64,000 nt of DNA, taken from an uncultured Pelagibacteraceae bacterium (GTDB lineage: Bacteria > Pseudomonadota > Alphaproteobacteria > Pelagibacterales > Pelagibacteraceae). The stretch spans positions 124,001 to 188,000 of the forward strand of contig CACCFT010000001.1 of assembly GCA_902545405.1 (NCBI GenBank), in the 5' to 3' direction. Both the position numbers and the translations under genes were made by a program. The notes under the pieces are model-generated. The model searched no databases, was not told where the DNA came from, and saw only the letters and a program-made list of their open reading frames with translations. Below, piece after piece: positions 44,370 through 57,685 of the stretch. The first letter of the stretch is position 1. Every line of letters starts with the position of its first letter.

Positions 44370-45890
44370 ATGGAAATAAATCCTTCAGAAGTAACAAAAA
44401 TATTAAAAGAACAGATAAAAAAACTTGGCGATAGAGCTGAAGTTTCAGAGGTTGGACAAGTGTTGTCGGTTGGAGATGGAATTGCAAGAATTTATGGCTT
44501 GGATAATGTTCAAGCAGGAGAAATGGTTGAGTTTTCTGATGGCTCTAAAGGAATGGCATTAAACTTAGAGATTGACAACGTTGGTGTTGTTATATTTGGC
44601 GATGATAGAGAAATTAAAGAGGGTGATACTGTAAAAAGAACTGGTGCGATTGTTGATGTACCAGTTGGAAAACAACTTTTAGGAAGAGTTGTTGATGGAT
44701 TAGGAAATCCAATTGATGGAAAAGGAGCTTTAGATAAAAGTTTAGAAAGAAAAAGAGTTGAAGTTAAAGCTCCAGGAATTATTCCACGACAATCAGTTGG
44801 AGAGCCAATGCAAACAGGTTTAAAAGCAATTGATAGCTTAATTCCCGTTGGAAGAGGGCAAAGGGAACTTATAATTGGAGATCGTCAAACAGGTAAAACT
44901 GCAGTAGCTATCGATACAATTATAAATCAAAAGAAAATTAATGAGTCAGACGATGAAAGTAAAAAACTTTATTGTATATATGTTGCAATTGGACAAAAAA
45001 GATCAACGGTTGCTCAGATTGTAAAAACTTTAGAAGATGCTGGTGCAATGGAATATACGACTATAGTTTCCGCAACAGCCTCAGACTCTGCGCCTCTTCA
45101 GTTTTTAGCTCCTTATACAGGATGTACTATGGGAGAATATTTTAGAGATAATGGAATGCATGCTTTAATTATTTACGATGATTTATCTAAGCAAGCAGTT
45201 GCATATAGACAAATGTCATTATTATTAAGAAGACCACCAGGACGTGAAGCATACCCAGGAGATGTGTTTTATTTACATAGTAGATTATTAGAAAGAGCTG
45301 CTAAATTAAGTGATGAAAATGGCGGTGGTTCTTTAACTGCGCTACCAATTATTGAAACACAAGCAGGTGATGTTTCTGCATATATTCCAACAAATGTAAT
45401 ATCTATTACAGATGGGCAAATATTTTTAGAAACTGAACTATTCAATCAAGGAATTAGACCAGCAGTAAACGTTGGATTATCCGTATCTAGAGTAGGATCA
45501 GCTGCACAAACTAAAGCTATGAAATCTGTGGCTGGATCAATTAAATTAGAGTTAGCTCAATACAGAGAAATGGCAGCTTTCGCTCAATTTGGATCTGATT
45601 TAGATGCATCTACACAGAAACTTTTAAATAGAGGTTCGAAGTTAACTGAACTTTTAAAACAAGGACAATATTCTCCCATGACAGTTGCAGAACAAGTTAT
45701 ATCAATTTTCTGTGGTGTAAAAGGTTATTTGGATGATATTGAACTTAAAGATGTAGCCGACTTTGAAAATAAAGTTCTACAAAAGTGTAAATCTGATAAG
45801 CCTGAGATTATGGAGTCTATTGCCAAAACTGGAAAGATTGAGGAAGACATTGAAAAACAATTAGTAGAATTAATTAAAGGAATTAAATAA
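44370..45890 (+). CDS. atpA: ATP synthase F1 alpha subunit
   Basis: [54 protein letters not shown]. Confidence 0.97.
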   Translation: MEINPSEVTKILKEQIKKLGDRAEVSEVGQVLSVGDGIARIYGLDNVQAGEMVEFSDGSKGMALNLEIDNVGVVIFGDDREIKEGDTVKRTGAIVDVPVGKQLLGRVVDGLGNPIDGKGALDKSLERKRVEVKAPGIIPRQSVGEPMQTGLKAIDSLIPVGRGQRELIIGDRQTGKTAVAIDTIINQKKINESDDESKKLYCIYVAIGQKRSTVAQIVKTLEDAGAMEYTTIVSATASDSAPLQFLAPYTGCTMGEYFRDNGMHALIIYDDLSKQAVAYRQMSLLLRRPPGREAYPGDVFYLHSRLLERAAKLSDENGGGSLTALPIIETQAGDVSAYIPTNVISITDGQIFLETELFNQGIRPAVNVGLSVSRVGSAAQTKAMKSVAGSIKLELAQYREMAAFAQFGSDLDASTQKLLNRGSKLTELLKQGQYSPMTVAEQVISIFCGVKGYLDDIELKDVADFENKVLQKCKSDKPEIMESIAKTGKIEEDIEKQLVELIKGIK

Positions 45891-45896
45891 TTATAA

Positions 45897-48201
<2,305 letters not shown>

Positions 48202-48202
<1 letters not shown>

Positions 48203-48600
48203 TGAGTAATCTTTTTAATATAGATATTGTTAATCCAGAACAATCTTTTCTTTCTAAAGACAATGTATTTGAGGTTGTAATACCTGCTGTAGAAGGAGAG
48301 ATTGGTATTCTTAAAGACCATATTCCAATTATCTCTTTTTTAAAACCAGGTATAATTAGAGTATTCTCTGAGTCTGAGGAACAAAGCTTCTATGTTGAAG
48401 ATGGTATTGTCGAATTTAAAGACAATACATTATCTGTATTAACTAGTTCAATTTTTGATTTAAAGGATGCTGATAAAAATTTTGTATCTGAATCGATAAG
48501 CAGCGCTGAAGCAGAATTATCAAAAGATAATATCGATGATCAAAAAAGATTTCTTTTAAACCACAAAGTCGAAGTTCTAAAATCTATAAGTATTAATTAA
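48202..48600 (+). CDS. atpC: ATP synthase F1 epsilon subunit
   Basis: EVVIPAVEGEIGILKDHIPIISFLKPGII; follows atpD. Confidence 0.94.
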
Positions 48601-49069
48601 CTACTTTTTCTAATTCTTTTTGAATTTCTTGGTAAACATGAAGTTTAAAATCTACAACTTTAGTTGTTAAATCTTTAATATCTATCCATTTCCAATCTAA
48701 AAATTCAGGATGTTTAGTTTTAATATTAATTTCATTTTCCTCTCCATTAAACTTTACAATAAACCACTTTTGCTTTTGGCCTTTATATTTTCCTTTCCAA
48801 ATAATTCCTAAGAGGCGATCAGGAAGATCGTAAGTTGTGTATTTGCTTATTTCTTTAATTAGCTTTACTGACTTTATGCTTGTTTCCTCTTCAAGTTCTC
48901 TCAACGCTGCATCAAAATAATTTTCACCCTCATCAATACCGCCTTGAGGCATTTGCCAAAAATCAGCAGGATTATCAATTCTTTTTGCAACAAATAACTT
49001 GTTTTCTTTATTTAAGACTGCGATACCAACACCATTTCTTAATGGAAGTTTTTGAAATTTTTCTTTCAT
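48593..49069 (-). CDS. rppH: RNA pyrophosphohydrolase (Nudix)
   Basis: RNGVGIAVLNKENKLFVAKRID; WQMPQGGIDEGENYFDAALRELEEETS Nudix box. Confidence 0.93.
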   Translation of the reverse strand: MKEKFQKLPLRNGVGIAVLNKENKLFVAKRIDNPADFWQMPQGGIDEGENYFDAALRELEEETSIKSVKLIKEISKYTTYDLPDRLLGIIWKGKYKGQKQKWFIVKFNGEENEINIKTKHPEFLDWKWIDIKDLTTKVVDFKLHVYQEIQKELEKVVN

Positions 49070-49071
49070 TC

Positions 49072-50205
49072 TTAACCATTTAATAATTTAAGAGCAAATT
49101 CCAACTGGTTATCAGTATCTGTATTTATTCTAAATTCATCTGAACCTTCAGCAATAACTATATCTGGATTTACACCTACTCTTGATATTGATTTACCTGA
49201 TGGGAGATAATATTTAGAAACAGTAAGTCTTATGGCACCTTCATTATCTAAAGGAATAATTGACTGAACTGACCCTTTTCCATATGTACTCTCTCCTACT
49301 AATATTGCTCTTTTGTGATCTTGTAGTGCTCCTGCAACAATTTCAGATGCTGATGCAGACCCATAATTAATCAAAATAACCATTGTTTCTCCATCAATAA
49401 TATCTCCTTTTTTTGCAAACCATTTTCTATTTTCATACTTTCTTTTACTTTTTGTTGAAACTATTTCTCCATTTTCTAAAAAATAATCTGAAATTTTTAT
49501 TGCTTGAGATAACAATCCACCAGGATTATTTCTTAAATCTAATATGTAATTTTTAATTTTCTTATTTTTCTTAAATTCTTTAATTTTATTTTTTATTTGT
49601 TTACTACTATTTTCATTGAATGATGTTAATCTTATATAAGCTGTCTGATCATCTTTTATTTCAGACTTTACAGATGCAACTTGTATAATTTCTCTTGTAA
49701 TTGTAAATATAAGTGCTTTTCTTTCTCCCCTTCTTCTAACAGTAATTTTGATATCAGATCCAACTGGGCCTCTCATTAATTCTACAGCCTCAGAAAGAGT
49801 TTTTCCTTGAACTTGAACATCATCGATTTTAACAATGTAATCTCCAGCTTTAACACCAACCTCCTCAGCTGGTGAGTTATCAATTGGAGAAATTACTTTT
49901 ACGACACCAGCCTCCATACTGACTTCAATTCCCAATCCTCCAAATTCGCCGCTAGTCTCAGTTTGCATATTTTTAAACGAGTCTGGTGACATATATGCTG
50001 AATAGGGATCCAAAGATTGCAAAACACCGTTTATAGCAGCATCCATTGCTTCACTCTGATTTACTTCATCAACATATTCTTTATTAATTTTATCTAAGAC
50101 TTCACTGAATAAATCAATTTTTTTATAAATATCGTTTTCATTACTCAAAATTGGATTTGTAAATATGAAAAAAAATAAAGAAGTTATTAAGTATACTTTT
50201 TTCAT
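49072..50205 (-). CDS. ctpA: C-terminal processing peptidase (S41) with PDZ domain
   Basis: GEFGGLGIEVSMEAGVVKVISPIDNSPAEEVGVKAGD; NYGSASASEIVAGALQDHKRA catalytic region. Confidence 0.92.
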   Translation of the reverse strand: MKKVYLITSLFFFIFTNPILSNENDIYKKIDLFSEVLDKINKEYVDEVNQSEAMDAAINGVLQSLDPYSAYMSPDSFKNMQTETSGEFGGLGIEVSMEAGVVKVISPIDNSPAEEVGVKAGDYIVKIDDVQVQGKTLSEAVELMRGPVGSDIKITVRRRGERKALIFTITREIIQVASVKSEIKDDQTAYIRLTSFNENSSKQIKNKIKEFKKNKKIKNYILDLRNNPGGLLSQAIKISDYFLENGEIVSTKSKRKYENRKWFAKKGDIIDGETMVILINYGSASASEIVAGALQDHKRAILVGESTYGKGSVQSIIPLDNEGAIRLTVSKYYLPSGKSISRVGVNPDIVIAEGSDEFRINTDTDNQLEFALKLLNG

Positions 50206-50552
50206 ATGATCAGTTTTTCTTTAGGAATTAATTCTGACCACATTTTTTCTAATTCGTAAAATTTTCTTTTTTCAGGATTAAAAATATGAACTATTAAGTC
50301 TATTCCATCTACAAGCTTCCAATCATTGCTATCTTTTCCTTCAATCTTACAATTATTCACACCATTAATTTTTAATTTTTCAAAAACTTGTTCAGATAAT
50401 GCTTGAATATGTCTTGATGATGTACCACTAGCTATAATCATGAAGTCTGCAACTGATGATTTTCCTTCGAGATCTATTGAAACTATGTCTAAGGCTTTAT
50501 TAATATCAAGCGTTTTGATTATTTCATCTTTAAGAGCTGATATTTTTTCCAT
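50202..50552 (-). CDS. rsfS: Ribosomal silencing factor RsfS
   Basis: SVADFMIIASGTSSRHIQALSEQV; DSNDWKLVDGIDLIVHIF. Confidence 0.92.
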   Translation of the reverse strand: MEKISALKDEIIKTLDINKALDIVSIDLEGKSSVADFMIIASGTSSRHIQALSEQVFEKLKINGVNNCKIEGKDSNDWKLVDGIDLIVHIFNPEKRKFYELEKMWSELIPKEKLII

Positions 50553-50569
50553 TAATTAAATAAAGAGTA

Positions 50570-51112
50570 TCAAATTTTTCTTAATTGAGAAGATGAAATA
50601 TTGACTTTATTAAACTTTATAAATTCAACTGCTTTTTTATTATATTTCTTAAATGATTTAGATCTAAAAGCCTTTGATTTGTATCCATTTCGATCAAACA
50701 CCAATATTTTGCACATTTTAGTTATTGAATTGTACCCTTTCCATTTATGAAAATTTATTAGGTTATCGGCCCCCATTAAAAAAAATATTTCTGAATGTTT
50801 AAATTTTTTTTTTAAATATTTAATTAAATCTACTGTACGATTAGATTTTATTATTTCTTCAAAACATTTAACTTTTATAAATTTATTATTTTTATTAATT
50901 TTTTTTGCATAAGCTGTTCTTTTATATAGATCATTTGGATTATTTTTTTTAAATGGATTTTGTTTTGTTATAGCCCATATAACTTGGCTCAAATCATAAT
51001 TTTTTTTTGCTAATTTAGAAATTCTTACATGACCGACATGCGCTGGATCAAACGATCCACCGAGTACACCAATCTTTTTATTTTCTAATTTGCCCTGTAC
51101 CATAAACTTCAT
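50570..51112 (-). CDS. nadD: Nicotinate-nucleotide adenylyltransferase
   Basis: KIGVLGGSFDPAHVGHVRIS; FLMGADNLINFHKWKGYNSI; C-terminal SSSQLRKI. Confidence 0.92.
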   Translation of the reverse strand: MKFMVQGKLENKKIGVLGGSFDPAHVGHVRISKLAKKNYDLSQVIWAITKQNPFKKNNPNDLYKRTAYAKKINKNNKFIKVKCFEEIIKSNRTVDLIKYLKKKFKHSEIFFLMGADNLINFHKWKGYNSITKMCKILVFDRNGYKSKAFRSKSFKKYNKKAVEFIKFNKVNISSSQLRKI

Positions 51113-52325
51113 ATTTATAACTTACTAACTGATTTAGACCGACAGGACCTCTTGGTGGCAAGGTGTTTGTTGAAATTCCAACCTCTCCACCAAAACCAAA
51201 TTCTCCTCCGTCAGCAAATTGTGTTGATGAATTTTGAATAGCAATAGAGCTTTTTACATTCTTAATAAAAAATTTTGCTGTATTTTTGTTTTTGGTTACT
51301 ATTGCATCTGTATGCATAGTTCCATATTTGTTGATATGGGCAACTGCTTCTTTGACATTATTCACTAATTTAACTGAAACAATCGGCGAAAGATGTTCTT
51401 TTGACCAAGTATTATTATTTGCAGGATATGTTTTGCCTTTAAATAATTTACTTATTTTTTTATCAGCTAAAATTTTACAACCGCTTTTAGCTAGTGAATT
51501 TAAAATTAAATTCACTGATTTCGATTTACTTTTATGTATTAAGAGAGTTTCAGTTGCACCACATATACTAGTATTTCTCAACTTAGCATTTAATACTATT
51601 TTGTTTGCCATATTATCTTCTGCCTCTTTATCAATATATGTATGACAAATTCCTTCCAAATGACCAATAACTGGAACCTTTGAAAGTTGTTTAACTTTTT
51701 TTACTAAATTTTTTCCACCTCGTGGTATTACAACATCAATGGAGTTTTCCATTTTTGATAATAAATAATCGACGAGTTTTCTGCTCTTGTTATTTATAAA
51801 CTGGACATAATTTTCGTTTACTTTATTTTTTTTTAGAGCTTTCCTAAATAAATTTACTAAAATTTTATTACTATTGTAGGCTTCGGAACCACCTCTTAAT
51901 ATAACAGCATTTCCAGATTTAAAACATAGCGCTGATACATCCGAAGTAACATTGGGTCTACTTTCAAATATTACACCTATAACTCCTATTGGTATTGTAA
52001 CTCTTCTAATTTCAAGTCCATTTGGCCTTTTCCATTTGGAAGTTACTTGATTAACTGGATCTTTAAAAGAAGTAATAGTTTTAACAGAGTCAATTATACT
52101 TTTTAATTTATTATTACTAAGAGTGAGTCTTTGAATTAAGTTTTCTTTTAATTTTTTTCCTCTTGCATAAAAAATATCTTTCTTATTTTCGCTAATAATT
52201 TTATTCTTATTAATCTCAATTAATTTTACAAAATCTTTTAAAACTTTATTCTTTTTTTTTGGACTAATACTTGAATTCAAAGCTTTTCTAGAATTCAATC
52301 CAATTTTTTTAAGTAGTTTACTCAT
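51078..52325 (-). CDS. proA: Gamma-glutamyl phosphate reductase
   Basis: PIGVIGVIFESRPNVTSDVSALCFKSGNAVILRGGSEA; FGFGGEVGISTNTLPPRGPVGLNQLVSYKY. Confidence 0.95.
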   Translation of the reverse strand: MSKLLKKIGLNSRKALNSSISPKKKNKVLKDFVKLIEINKNKIISENKKDIFYARGKKLKENLIQRLTLSNNKLKSIIDSVKTITSFKDPVNQVTSKWKRPNGLEIRRVTIPIGVIGVIFESRPNVTSDVSALCFKSGNAVILRGGSEAYNSNKILVNLFRKALKKNKVNENYVQFINNKSRKLVDYLLSKMENSIDVVIPRGGKNLVKKVKQLSKVPVIGHLEGICHTYIDKEAEDNMANKIVLNAKLRNTSICGATETLLIHKSKSKSVNLILNSLAKSGCKILADKKISKLFKGKTYPANNNTWSKEHLSPIVSVKLVNNVKEAVAHINKYGTMHTDAIVTKNKNTAKFFIKNVKSSIAIQNSSTQFADGGEFGFGGEVGISTNTLPPRGPVGLNQLVSYKYEVYGTGQIRK

Positions 52326-53431
52326 TAAATTTTAACCATATCATCTTTATGTATAACTTCAGACTTTGTAACATAGCCTAAAAGATTACTAATTTTGTTA
52401 GAATGTTCCCCCTTTATTTTGGATATTTCATCAGATGTAAAACTACTCAATCCTCTAGCAAATTCTTTGTTTTTTTTATCTAAAATTCTAACATGATCAC
52501 CTTTAACAAATTTTCCCGAAACTTTTCTAATACCTGCAGCTAATAAACTTTTTCCATTTTTTAAAGCACTTAAAGCGCCATCATCTATAATAATTTCTCC
52601 TTTTGGAGATATAGAGCTAATTATCCATTTTTTTCTTGCATCTAGTTTAGAAACTTTTGGCAAAAACCATGTCCCAGAATTATGTTCAAGTATATTTTTA
52701 ATTGGTCTTTTAATTAAACCATTTGCAATAGCCATATAGCAACCAGAGACTTGACATATTTTTGCAGCATCAATTTTTGTTTTCATTCCACCAGTACCGT
52801 ACTCACTTGTGCTTTTACTTGAAAAATTTTCAATTTTAGAATCAATATTTTTTATTTCTTTAATCAATTTAGCATTTTTATGAATTTTTGGATTTTTAGA
52901 ATACAATCCATCAACATCAGAAAGTAATATTAAGCAATCTGCACCTGATATTTGAGCAACTCTTGATGCTAATCTGTCATTGTCTCCGTATTTAATTTCA
53001 GAAGTTGCAATACTATCATTTTCATTAACAACAGGTACAAAATTAAGCTCAAATAAGTTTTCAAAAGTTCTTTTAGCATTTATAGCTCTTCTTCTTTGTT
53101 CAGTATCTTCTAAAGTAATTAGAATTTGAGAAATATTTATTTTATTTGAGCTAAATATCTTTTTAAAAAGATTCATTAATTCTATTTGTCCAATTGATGC
53201 AACAGCTTGGCTTTTATCAAGCTTCAAAGTTTTTTTATTTAATTGTAATTTTTTACACCCTAAAGCAATTGCTCCAGAACTCACTATAACAATGTTCTTT
53301 TTAAGTTTTTGTAACTCTTTAATATCTTTAGCAAATTCCAAAAGCCATTTTTCTCTAATAATTTTATCGTCATTTATTAATAAAGATGAACCTATTTTTA
53401 TTACTACAGTTTTGGAGTCCTTAAGATACAT
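52325..53431 (-). CDS. proB: Glutamate 5-kinase (with PUA domain)
   Basis: VVIKIGSSLLIN; VSSGAIALGCKKL; FGDNDRLASRV-like YGDNDRLASRVAQISGADCLILLSDVDGLY. Confidence 0.95.
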   Translation of the reverse strand: MYLKDSKTVVIKIGSSLLINDDKIIREKWLLEFAKDIKELQKLKKNIVIVSSGAIALGCKKLQLNKKTLKLDKSQAVASIGQIELMNLFKKIFSSNKINISQILITLEDTEQRRRAINAKRTFENLFELNFVPVVNENDSIATSEIKYGDNDRLASRVAQISGADCLILLSDVDGLYSKNPKIHKNAKLIKEIKNIDSKIENFSSKSTSEYGTGGMKTKIDAAKICQVSGCYMAIANGLIKRPIKNILEHNSGTWFLPKVSKLDARKKWIISSISPKGEIIIDDGALSALKNGKSLLAAGIRKVSGKFVKGDHVRILDKKNKEFARGLSSFTSDEISKIKGEHSNKISNLLGYVTKSEVIHKDDMVKI

Positions 53432-54404
53432 AGTTTACCAACTTTGACTTTATATCTGATACTGATTTTTTATCCATTGTTGACATTAAAAAGATATTTT
53501 TTTTTAATTTATTCTTGAGTTTTTTTATTTTTTCTTTTTTTTCCTCTTCATCTATTAAGTCGGTTTTATTTAAAACTACTATTTCTTTTTTTTTAACTAA
53601 ATCTTTACTGTATTTTGATAATTCTTTTCTGACTTGATTGTAAGAAATAAATAAATCATCCTCAGTTATATCTATTAAATGTAGCAAAGTTTTACACCTT
53701 TCTATATGTTTTAAAAATTTTATCCCAAGACCAGTTCCGGTATGAGCGCCCTCAATTAAGCCTGGTATATCTGCTAAAGTAACTTCTTTGTCATCATAAC
53801 TAGCAACCCCAAGATTTGGATTAATTGTAGTAAATTTATAGTTTGCTATTTTTGGATTAGCACTCGTCATTGATGCAAGCAAGCTGGATTTCCCAGCGTT
53901 GGGCAATCCTATAATACCGATATCAGCAATTGTTTTTAGTTGAAGCCAAATCCAAAATTCTTCTCCTTGACCCCCTTTTGTAAATTTCTTTGGGGCTCTA
54001 TTGGTTGAGGACTTAAACCTTGTATTTCCAAATCCTCCTTTACCTCCGATTGCGACTAAAAATTCCTCTTTCTGACTTTTAAAATCATAAATAAGTGTTT
54101 TATTATCTTCTTCAAATACTTGTGTTCCTAAAGGCACTTTTAAATATAAATCTTCACCACCTTTCCCAGTTTTGTTTTTTCCGCTGCCATCCTTTCCTCT
54201 TTCAGCTTTAAAGTGTTGTTGATACCTGTAATCAATCAAAGTGTTAAGATTTCTTTCACTTATAAGAATTACAGATCCTCCTTTCCCTCCATCACCGCCG
54301 TCAGGGCCACCAAACTCTACAAATTTTTCTCTACGAAAACTTGGAGATCCTGATCCTCCATTGCCAGCTTTTACATATATCTTAACTTGATCTAGAAATT
54401 TCAT
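53421..54404 (-). CDS. obgE: GTPase ObgE/CgtA
   Basis: VKAGNGGSGSPSFRREKFVEFGGPDGGDGGKGGSV; GLPNAGKSSLLASMTSANPKIANYKFTTINPNLG. Confidence 0.96.
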   Translation of the reverse strand: MKFLDQVKIYVKAGNGGSGSPSFRREKFVEFGGPDGGDGGKGGSVILISERNLNTLIDYRYQQHFKAERGKDGSGKNKTGKGGEDLYLKVPLGTQVFEEDNKTLIYDFKSQKEEFLVAIGGKGGFGNTRFKSSTNRAPKKFTKGGQGEEFWIWLQLKTIADIGIIGLPNAGKSSLLASMTSANPKIANYKFTTINPNLGVASYDDKEVTLADIPGLIEGAHTGTGLGIKFLKHIERCKTLLHLIDITEDDLFISYNQVRKELSKYSKDLVKKKEIVVLNKTDLIDEEEKKEKIKKLKNKLKKNIFLMSTMDKKSVSDIKSKLVNYVS

Positions 54405-54431
54405 ATAACAACTATGTGAGTGTTGTATCTA

Positions 54432-54686
54432 TTAATTGGGCTTTACAGAAACGTAGGTTCTATCAGATTTTGATTTTTTAAACTCTACTTTACCTTTAAC
54501 AACTGAAAAAATTGAATGGTCTTTACCCATGCCAACATTTTCTCCAGGAAATATTTTAGTTCCCCTTTGTCTTACAATAATGTTACCAGGCACAACCATC
54601 TCGCCACCATATTTTTTCACACCTAGTCTACGACCTGCACTATCTCTTCCGTTTCTTGATGATCCACCTGCTTTTTTCGTTGCCAT
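54432..54686 (-). CDS. rpmA: 50S ribosomal protein L27
   Basis: [29 protein letters not shown]. Confidence 0.97.
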   Translation of the reverse strand: MATKKAGGSSRNGRDSAGRRLGVKKYGGEMVVPGNIIVRQRGTKIFPGENVGMGKDHSIFSVVKGKVEFKKSKSDRTYVSVKPN

Positions 54687-54696
54687 AAATTACTTT

Positions 54697-55098
54697 TTAT
54701 TTAGCTGCTTCCTTAGTTTCAACTGTTTCTTTTGATGGTATTTCTTTTCTTTTTTCTGCTTCAGAAATAACTTTACCATCTTTTGAGTAGATTTTACTTA
54801 TTCTTAACATTGTAAATTTTTGTCTATGACCATTTTTTCTTCTCGAATTTTGCCTTCTTCTTTTTTTAAAAACAAGAACTGTTCTATTTTTTCCATTTTT
54901 TATTAATTCAGCTTCAACTTTAGCCCCACTAATTGTCGGCTCTCCTAACTCTAAATTTTTATCATCTCCGTAAGCTAGTATTTCATTAAATTCTATTTTT
55001 GAATTTTCTTTTGAATCTTCAAGTTTTTCAACTTTTAGAATCTCTCCAGCTTTAACTTTATATTGTTTACCACCTGTTTGAATTACTGCGAATGACAT
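54697..55098 (-). CDS. rplU: 50S ribosomal protein L21 with short charged C-terminal tail
   Basis: MSFAVIQTGGKQYKVKAGEILKVEKL; KRRRQNSRRKNGHRQKFTMLRI. ATG at 55098 preferred over the ORF-track start at 55125. Confidence 0.95.
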   Translation of the reverse strand: MSFAVIQTGGKQYKVKAGEILKVEKLEDSKENSKIEFNEILAYGDDKNLELGEPTISGAKVEAELIKNGKNRTVLVFKKRRRQNSRRKNGHRQKFTMLRISKIYSKDGKVISEAEKRKEIPSKETVETKEAAK

Positions 55099-55123
55099 AG
55101 TTAACCCTAATTTTATAGAGAGC

Positions 55124-55151
55124 AATATAGTCCGGGTTGTATTATAGTCAA
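55124..55151 (-). promoter_or_regulatory. Putative sigma70-type promoter for rplU-rpmA and downstream genes
   Basis: Reverse strand TTGACT (55151-55146) - 16 nt - TATATT (55129-55124), just upstream of the rplU ATG. Confidence 0.45.
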
Positions 55152-55161
55152 GTTTAATAAC

Positions 55162-55881
55162 TTAAAAATTATCCTTTAAATCCCGCAATTTTTTGAAATT
55201 TTCTAGATCGTTTGACTTAAGAAAAATGTTACAATTAAGTTCCTCACCAATCGTCGATGGCATACTAGTTTTACCTTGTTTAATTTTTTCTTTAATTTCT
55301 TTAATTTTGTTTAGTAATTCATTGTTATTGGAATCTTGTGCTAAACAAAATTCAGAATTCTTTAAAGTATACTCATGTCCGCAATAAATTTTTGTATCTT
55401 TATCTAAATTTTTTAACACTTGTAATGAGTTATACATTTGCTCATAACTTCCTTCAAAAATTCTTCCACATCCCAAGGAGAATAAAGTATCTCCTGTAAA
55501 AATTAATTTATTTTTAAAAAAATGAAAACAGATGTGACCTATTGTATGACCTGGGACATGATATATTTTTGCTTCAAAAATATCTTCTTTCCAAATTTCA
55601 CCGTCATTTAAGCAAATATCAATTTGAGGTATTCTACTTTTATCTCCAATATAACCTACTACTTCTGCACCAAATTTTTTTTTTAATTCCTCATTCCCAC
55701 CAACATGGTCATTATGATGATGTGTATTTAATATATATTTTAAATTTAATTTATTTCTCTCTAAATAATTTATAATTGGTTCTGCTTCACCAGGATCAAT
55801 GACACAACAATTTCTATTAGCTTTATTAATTAAAATGTAAGAAAAATTATCTTCCAGACACTCAATAATTTCTATTTTCAT
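55162..55881 (-). CDS. gloB: Hydroxyacylglutathione hydrolase (glyoxalase II)
   Basis: NTHHHNDHVGGNEELKKKFGAEVVG; HVPGHTIGHICF; FTGDTLFSLGCGRIFEG; YCGHEYTLKN. Confidence 0.94.
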   Translation of the reverse strand: MKIEIIECLEDNFSYILINKANRNCCVIDPGEAEPIINYLERNKLNLKYILNTHHHNDHVGGNEELKKKFGAEVVGYIGDKSRIPQIDICLNDGEIWKEDIFEAKIYHVPGHTIGHICFHFFKNKLIFTGDTLFSLGCGRIFEGSYEQMYNSLQVLKNLDKDTKIYCGHEYTLKNSEFCLAQDSNNNELLNKIKEIKEKIKQGKTSMPSTIGEELNCNIFLKSNDLENFKKLRDLKDNF

Positions 55882-56478
55882 TTAACTTTCTATTAAAAAT
55901 ATACCTAAGTGAGAGTCAAGATTTTTATAATTTAAATTTGATTTATTTATTTCTGAAATTCGACTTTTTTTTAAAGCAATAGACTTATATATTTTAATAT
56001 TTTTAGTACTGCAAAAATTATAAAAATCTTTAATTGTGCACATATGTAAATTTGGTGTGTTGTACCACTCATGAGGTAAATTTTCCGTTACAGGCATTGT
56101 GCCTTTGAACAATAATTGTAGTCTAACTCTCCAGTAACCAAAATTAGGTATGGTAACAATTACTTTTTTTCCTACTTTAAGTAATTCATTAATTACTAAT
56201 TCAGGATTTAGAAATGCTTGTAATGTTTGGCTTAAAATAACGTAATCAAAAGACGATTTAGGAAATTGTTTTAAATCGCTTTCAGCATTTCCTTCTATAA
56301 CAGTTAATCCTTTTGATAAACAATTTTGAACTTTTTCTTTAGAAATTTCTAATCCACGAATATCTTTAGTTTTGTTTTCTTGTAAAAATTTCATTAAGTC
56401 TCCATTGCCACAACCAACATCGAGAACTCTAGTATTTTCCTCTATGAAATTAGATATAATATTAAATTCTTCTTTCAT
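55882..56478 (-). CDS. metW: Methionine biosynthesis protein MetW
   Basis: [85 protein letters not shown]. Confidence 0.93.
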   Translation of the reverse strand: MKEEFNIISNFIEENTRVLDVGCGNGDLMKFLQENKTKDIRGLEISKEKVQNCLSKGLTVIEGNAESDLKQFPKSSFDYVILSQTLQAFLNPELVINELLKVGKKVIVTIPNFGYWRVRLQLLFKGTMPVTENLPHEWYNTPNLHMCTIKDFYNFCSTKNIKIYKSIALKKSRISEINKSNLNYKNLDSHLGIFLIES

Positions 56479-57596
56479 TTAAAATTTTTGTAGGTTGAAT
56501 TAATATAATCGCCAAGTGTCTTTAGGAAACTTGGAACATCAAGCAAAAATGAGTCATGTCCCTTATCAGATTCTATTTCAACAAATCCGACATCTGCACC
56601 AATAGAATTTAATGCTATAACTATTTCTCTATTCTCCGATGTTGGATACAACCAATCTGATGTAAATGATATTACAAAAAATTTTGTTTTAGTTTTTTTG
56701 AATGCATCAGATAAATTTCCTTTGTACTGTTTGGATAAGTCAAAATAATCCATTGCACGAGTTATATATAGATAACTATTAGCGTCAAATCTATCAACAA
56801 ATACAGATCCTTGGTATCTAAGATAACTTTCAATTTGAAAATCTGCCTCAAATCCATATCTTAAGCTATCCCTATCTTGCAATTTTCTTCCAAATTTTTC
56901 CTGCAATCCTTTTTCAGAAAGATAAGTAATATGTGCTGCCATTCTTGCTACTGCTAAACCTTTGTCAGGATTTAATTTGTAATTACTATAAAATCCATTT
57001 TCCCACTTACTGTCAGCCATAATTGCTTGTCTTCCTAATTCATTAAATGCTATGTTTTGTGCCGAGTGACTAGATGTACAAGCAATCGGTATTGCGAGTT
57101 TTGCTTTATCTGGGAAATTGGCAACAAATTGTAGCACTTGCATTCCACCCATTGAACCACCTACTACAGCAAAAAGTTTTTCAATTTCTAAATATTTAAT
57201 TAGTTCGTATTGAGCATTAACCATGTCGTTAATAGTTATAATGGGAAAATCAGTTCCTATTTGTTTGCCAGTGGTCTCATTTATAGTACTAGGTCCATAA
57301 GATCCCATGCAGCCTCCAATAACGTTTGCACAAATTACAAAAAATTTATTCGTATCTATTGGCTTATTTTCTCCAACAACATAACTCCACCAACCATCTT
57401 TATTAGTTATTGGGTTTTTTCCAGAAACATATTGATCTCCCGTTAAAGCATGGAAAACTAATATCGCATTACTTTTTTCACTGTTTAATTCCCCATATGT
57501 TTCATATGCTATTGGAAAGTTATTAATTTCCTTACCACAATCCAATTTAAGGGGATTTGATATAATTATTTTTTTTGTATCAATATTCTTATTCAT
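56475..57596 (-). CDS. metX: Homoserine O-acyltransferase
   Basis: [28 protein letters not shown]-terminal GHDSFLLD. Confidence 0.94.
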   Translation of the reverse strand: MNKNIDTKKIIISNPLKLDCGKEINNFPIAYETYGELNSEKSNAILVFHALTGDQYVSGKNPITNKDGWWSYVVGENKPIDTNKFFVICANVIGGCMGSYGPSTINETTGKQIGTDFPIITINDMVNAQYELIKYLEIEKLFAVVGGSMGGMQVLQFVANFPDKAKLAIPIACTSSHSAQNIAFNELGRQAIMADSKWENGFYSNYKLNPDKGLAVARMAAHITYLSEKGLQEKFGRKLQDRDSLRYGFEADFQIESYLRYQGSVFVDRFDANSYLYITRAMDYFDLSKQYKGNLSDAFKKTKTKFFVISFTSDWLYPTSENREIVIALNSIGADVGFVEIESDKGHDSFLLDVPSFLKTLGDYINSTYKNFK

Positions 57597-57631
57597 AATA
57601 ATTGTACTGATTGAATTGTGAGGAAAAAAAC

Positions 57632-57684
57632 ATTTTAGCGGTTTTTTTATAGCGCTCGCAATTCAGTATAAATCAGCGCAAGCA
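57632..57684 (-). promoter_or_regulatory. SAM-II-type riboswitch (SAM-II/SAM-V superfamily) upstream of metX
   Basis: Reverse strand GCTTGCGCTGATTTATACTGAATTGCGAGCGCTATAAAAAAACCGCTAAAA: P1 GCGCT/AGCGC, conserved CTGATTTA and TTGC...GCGC, 3' GCTAAA; closely resembles the SAM-II core. Confidence 0.87.
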
Positions 57685-57685
57685 G

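Noticed and set aside
51286-51645. 119-aa + strand ORF opposite proA
   Set aside because: Antisense to conserved ProA sequence; no supporting motif.
55103-55138. AACCC...GGGTT hairpin as an L21 leader
   Set aside because: The 5' arm overlaps the predicted -35/-10 spacer, so it would mostly not be transcribed; long loop and only 5 bp.
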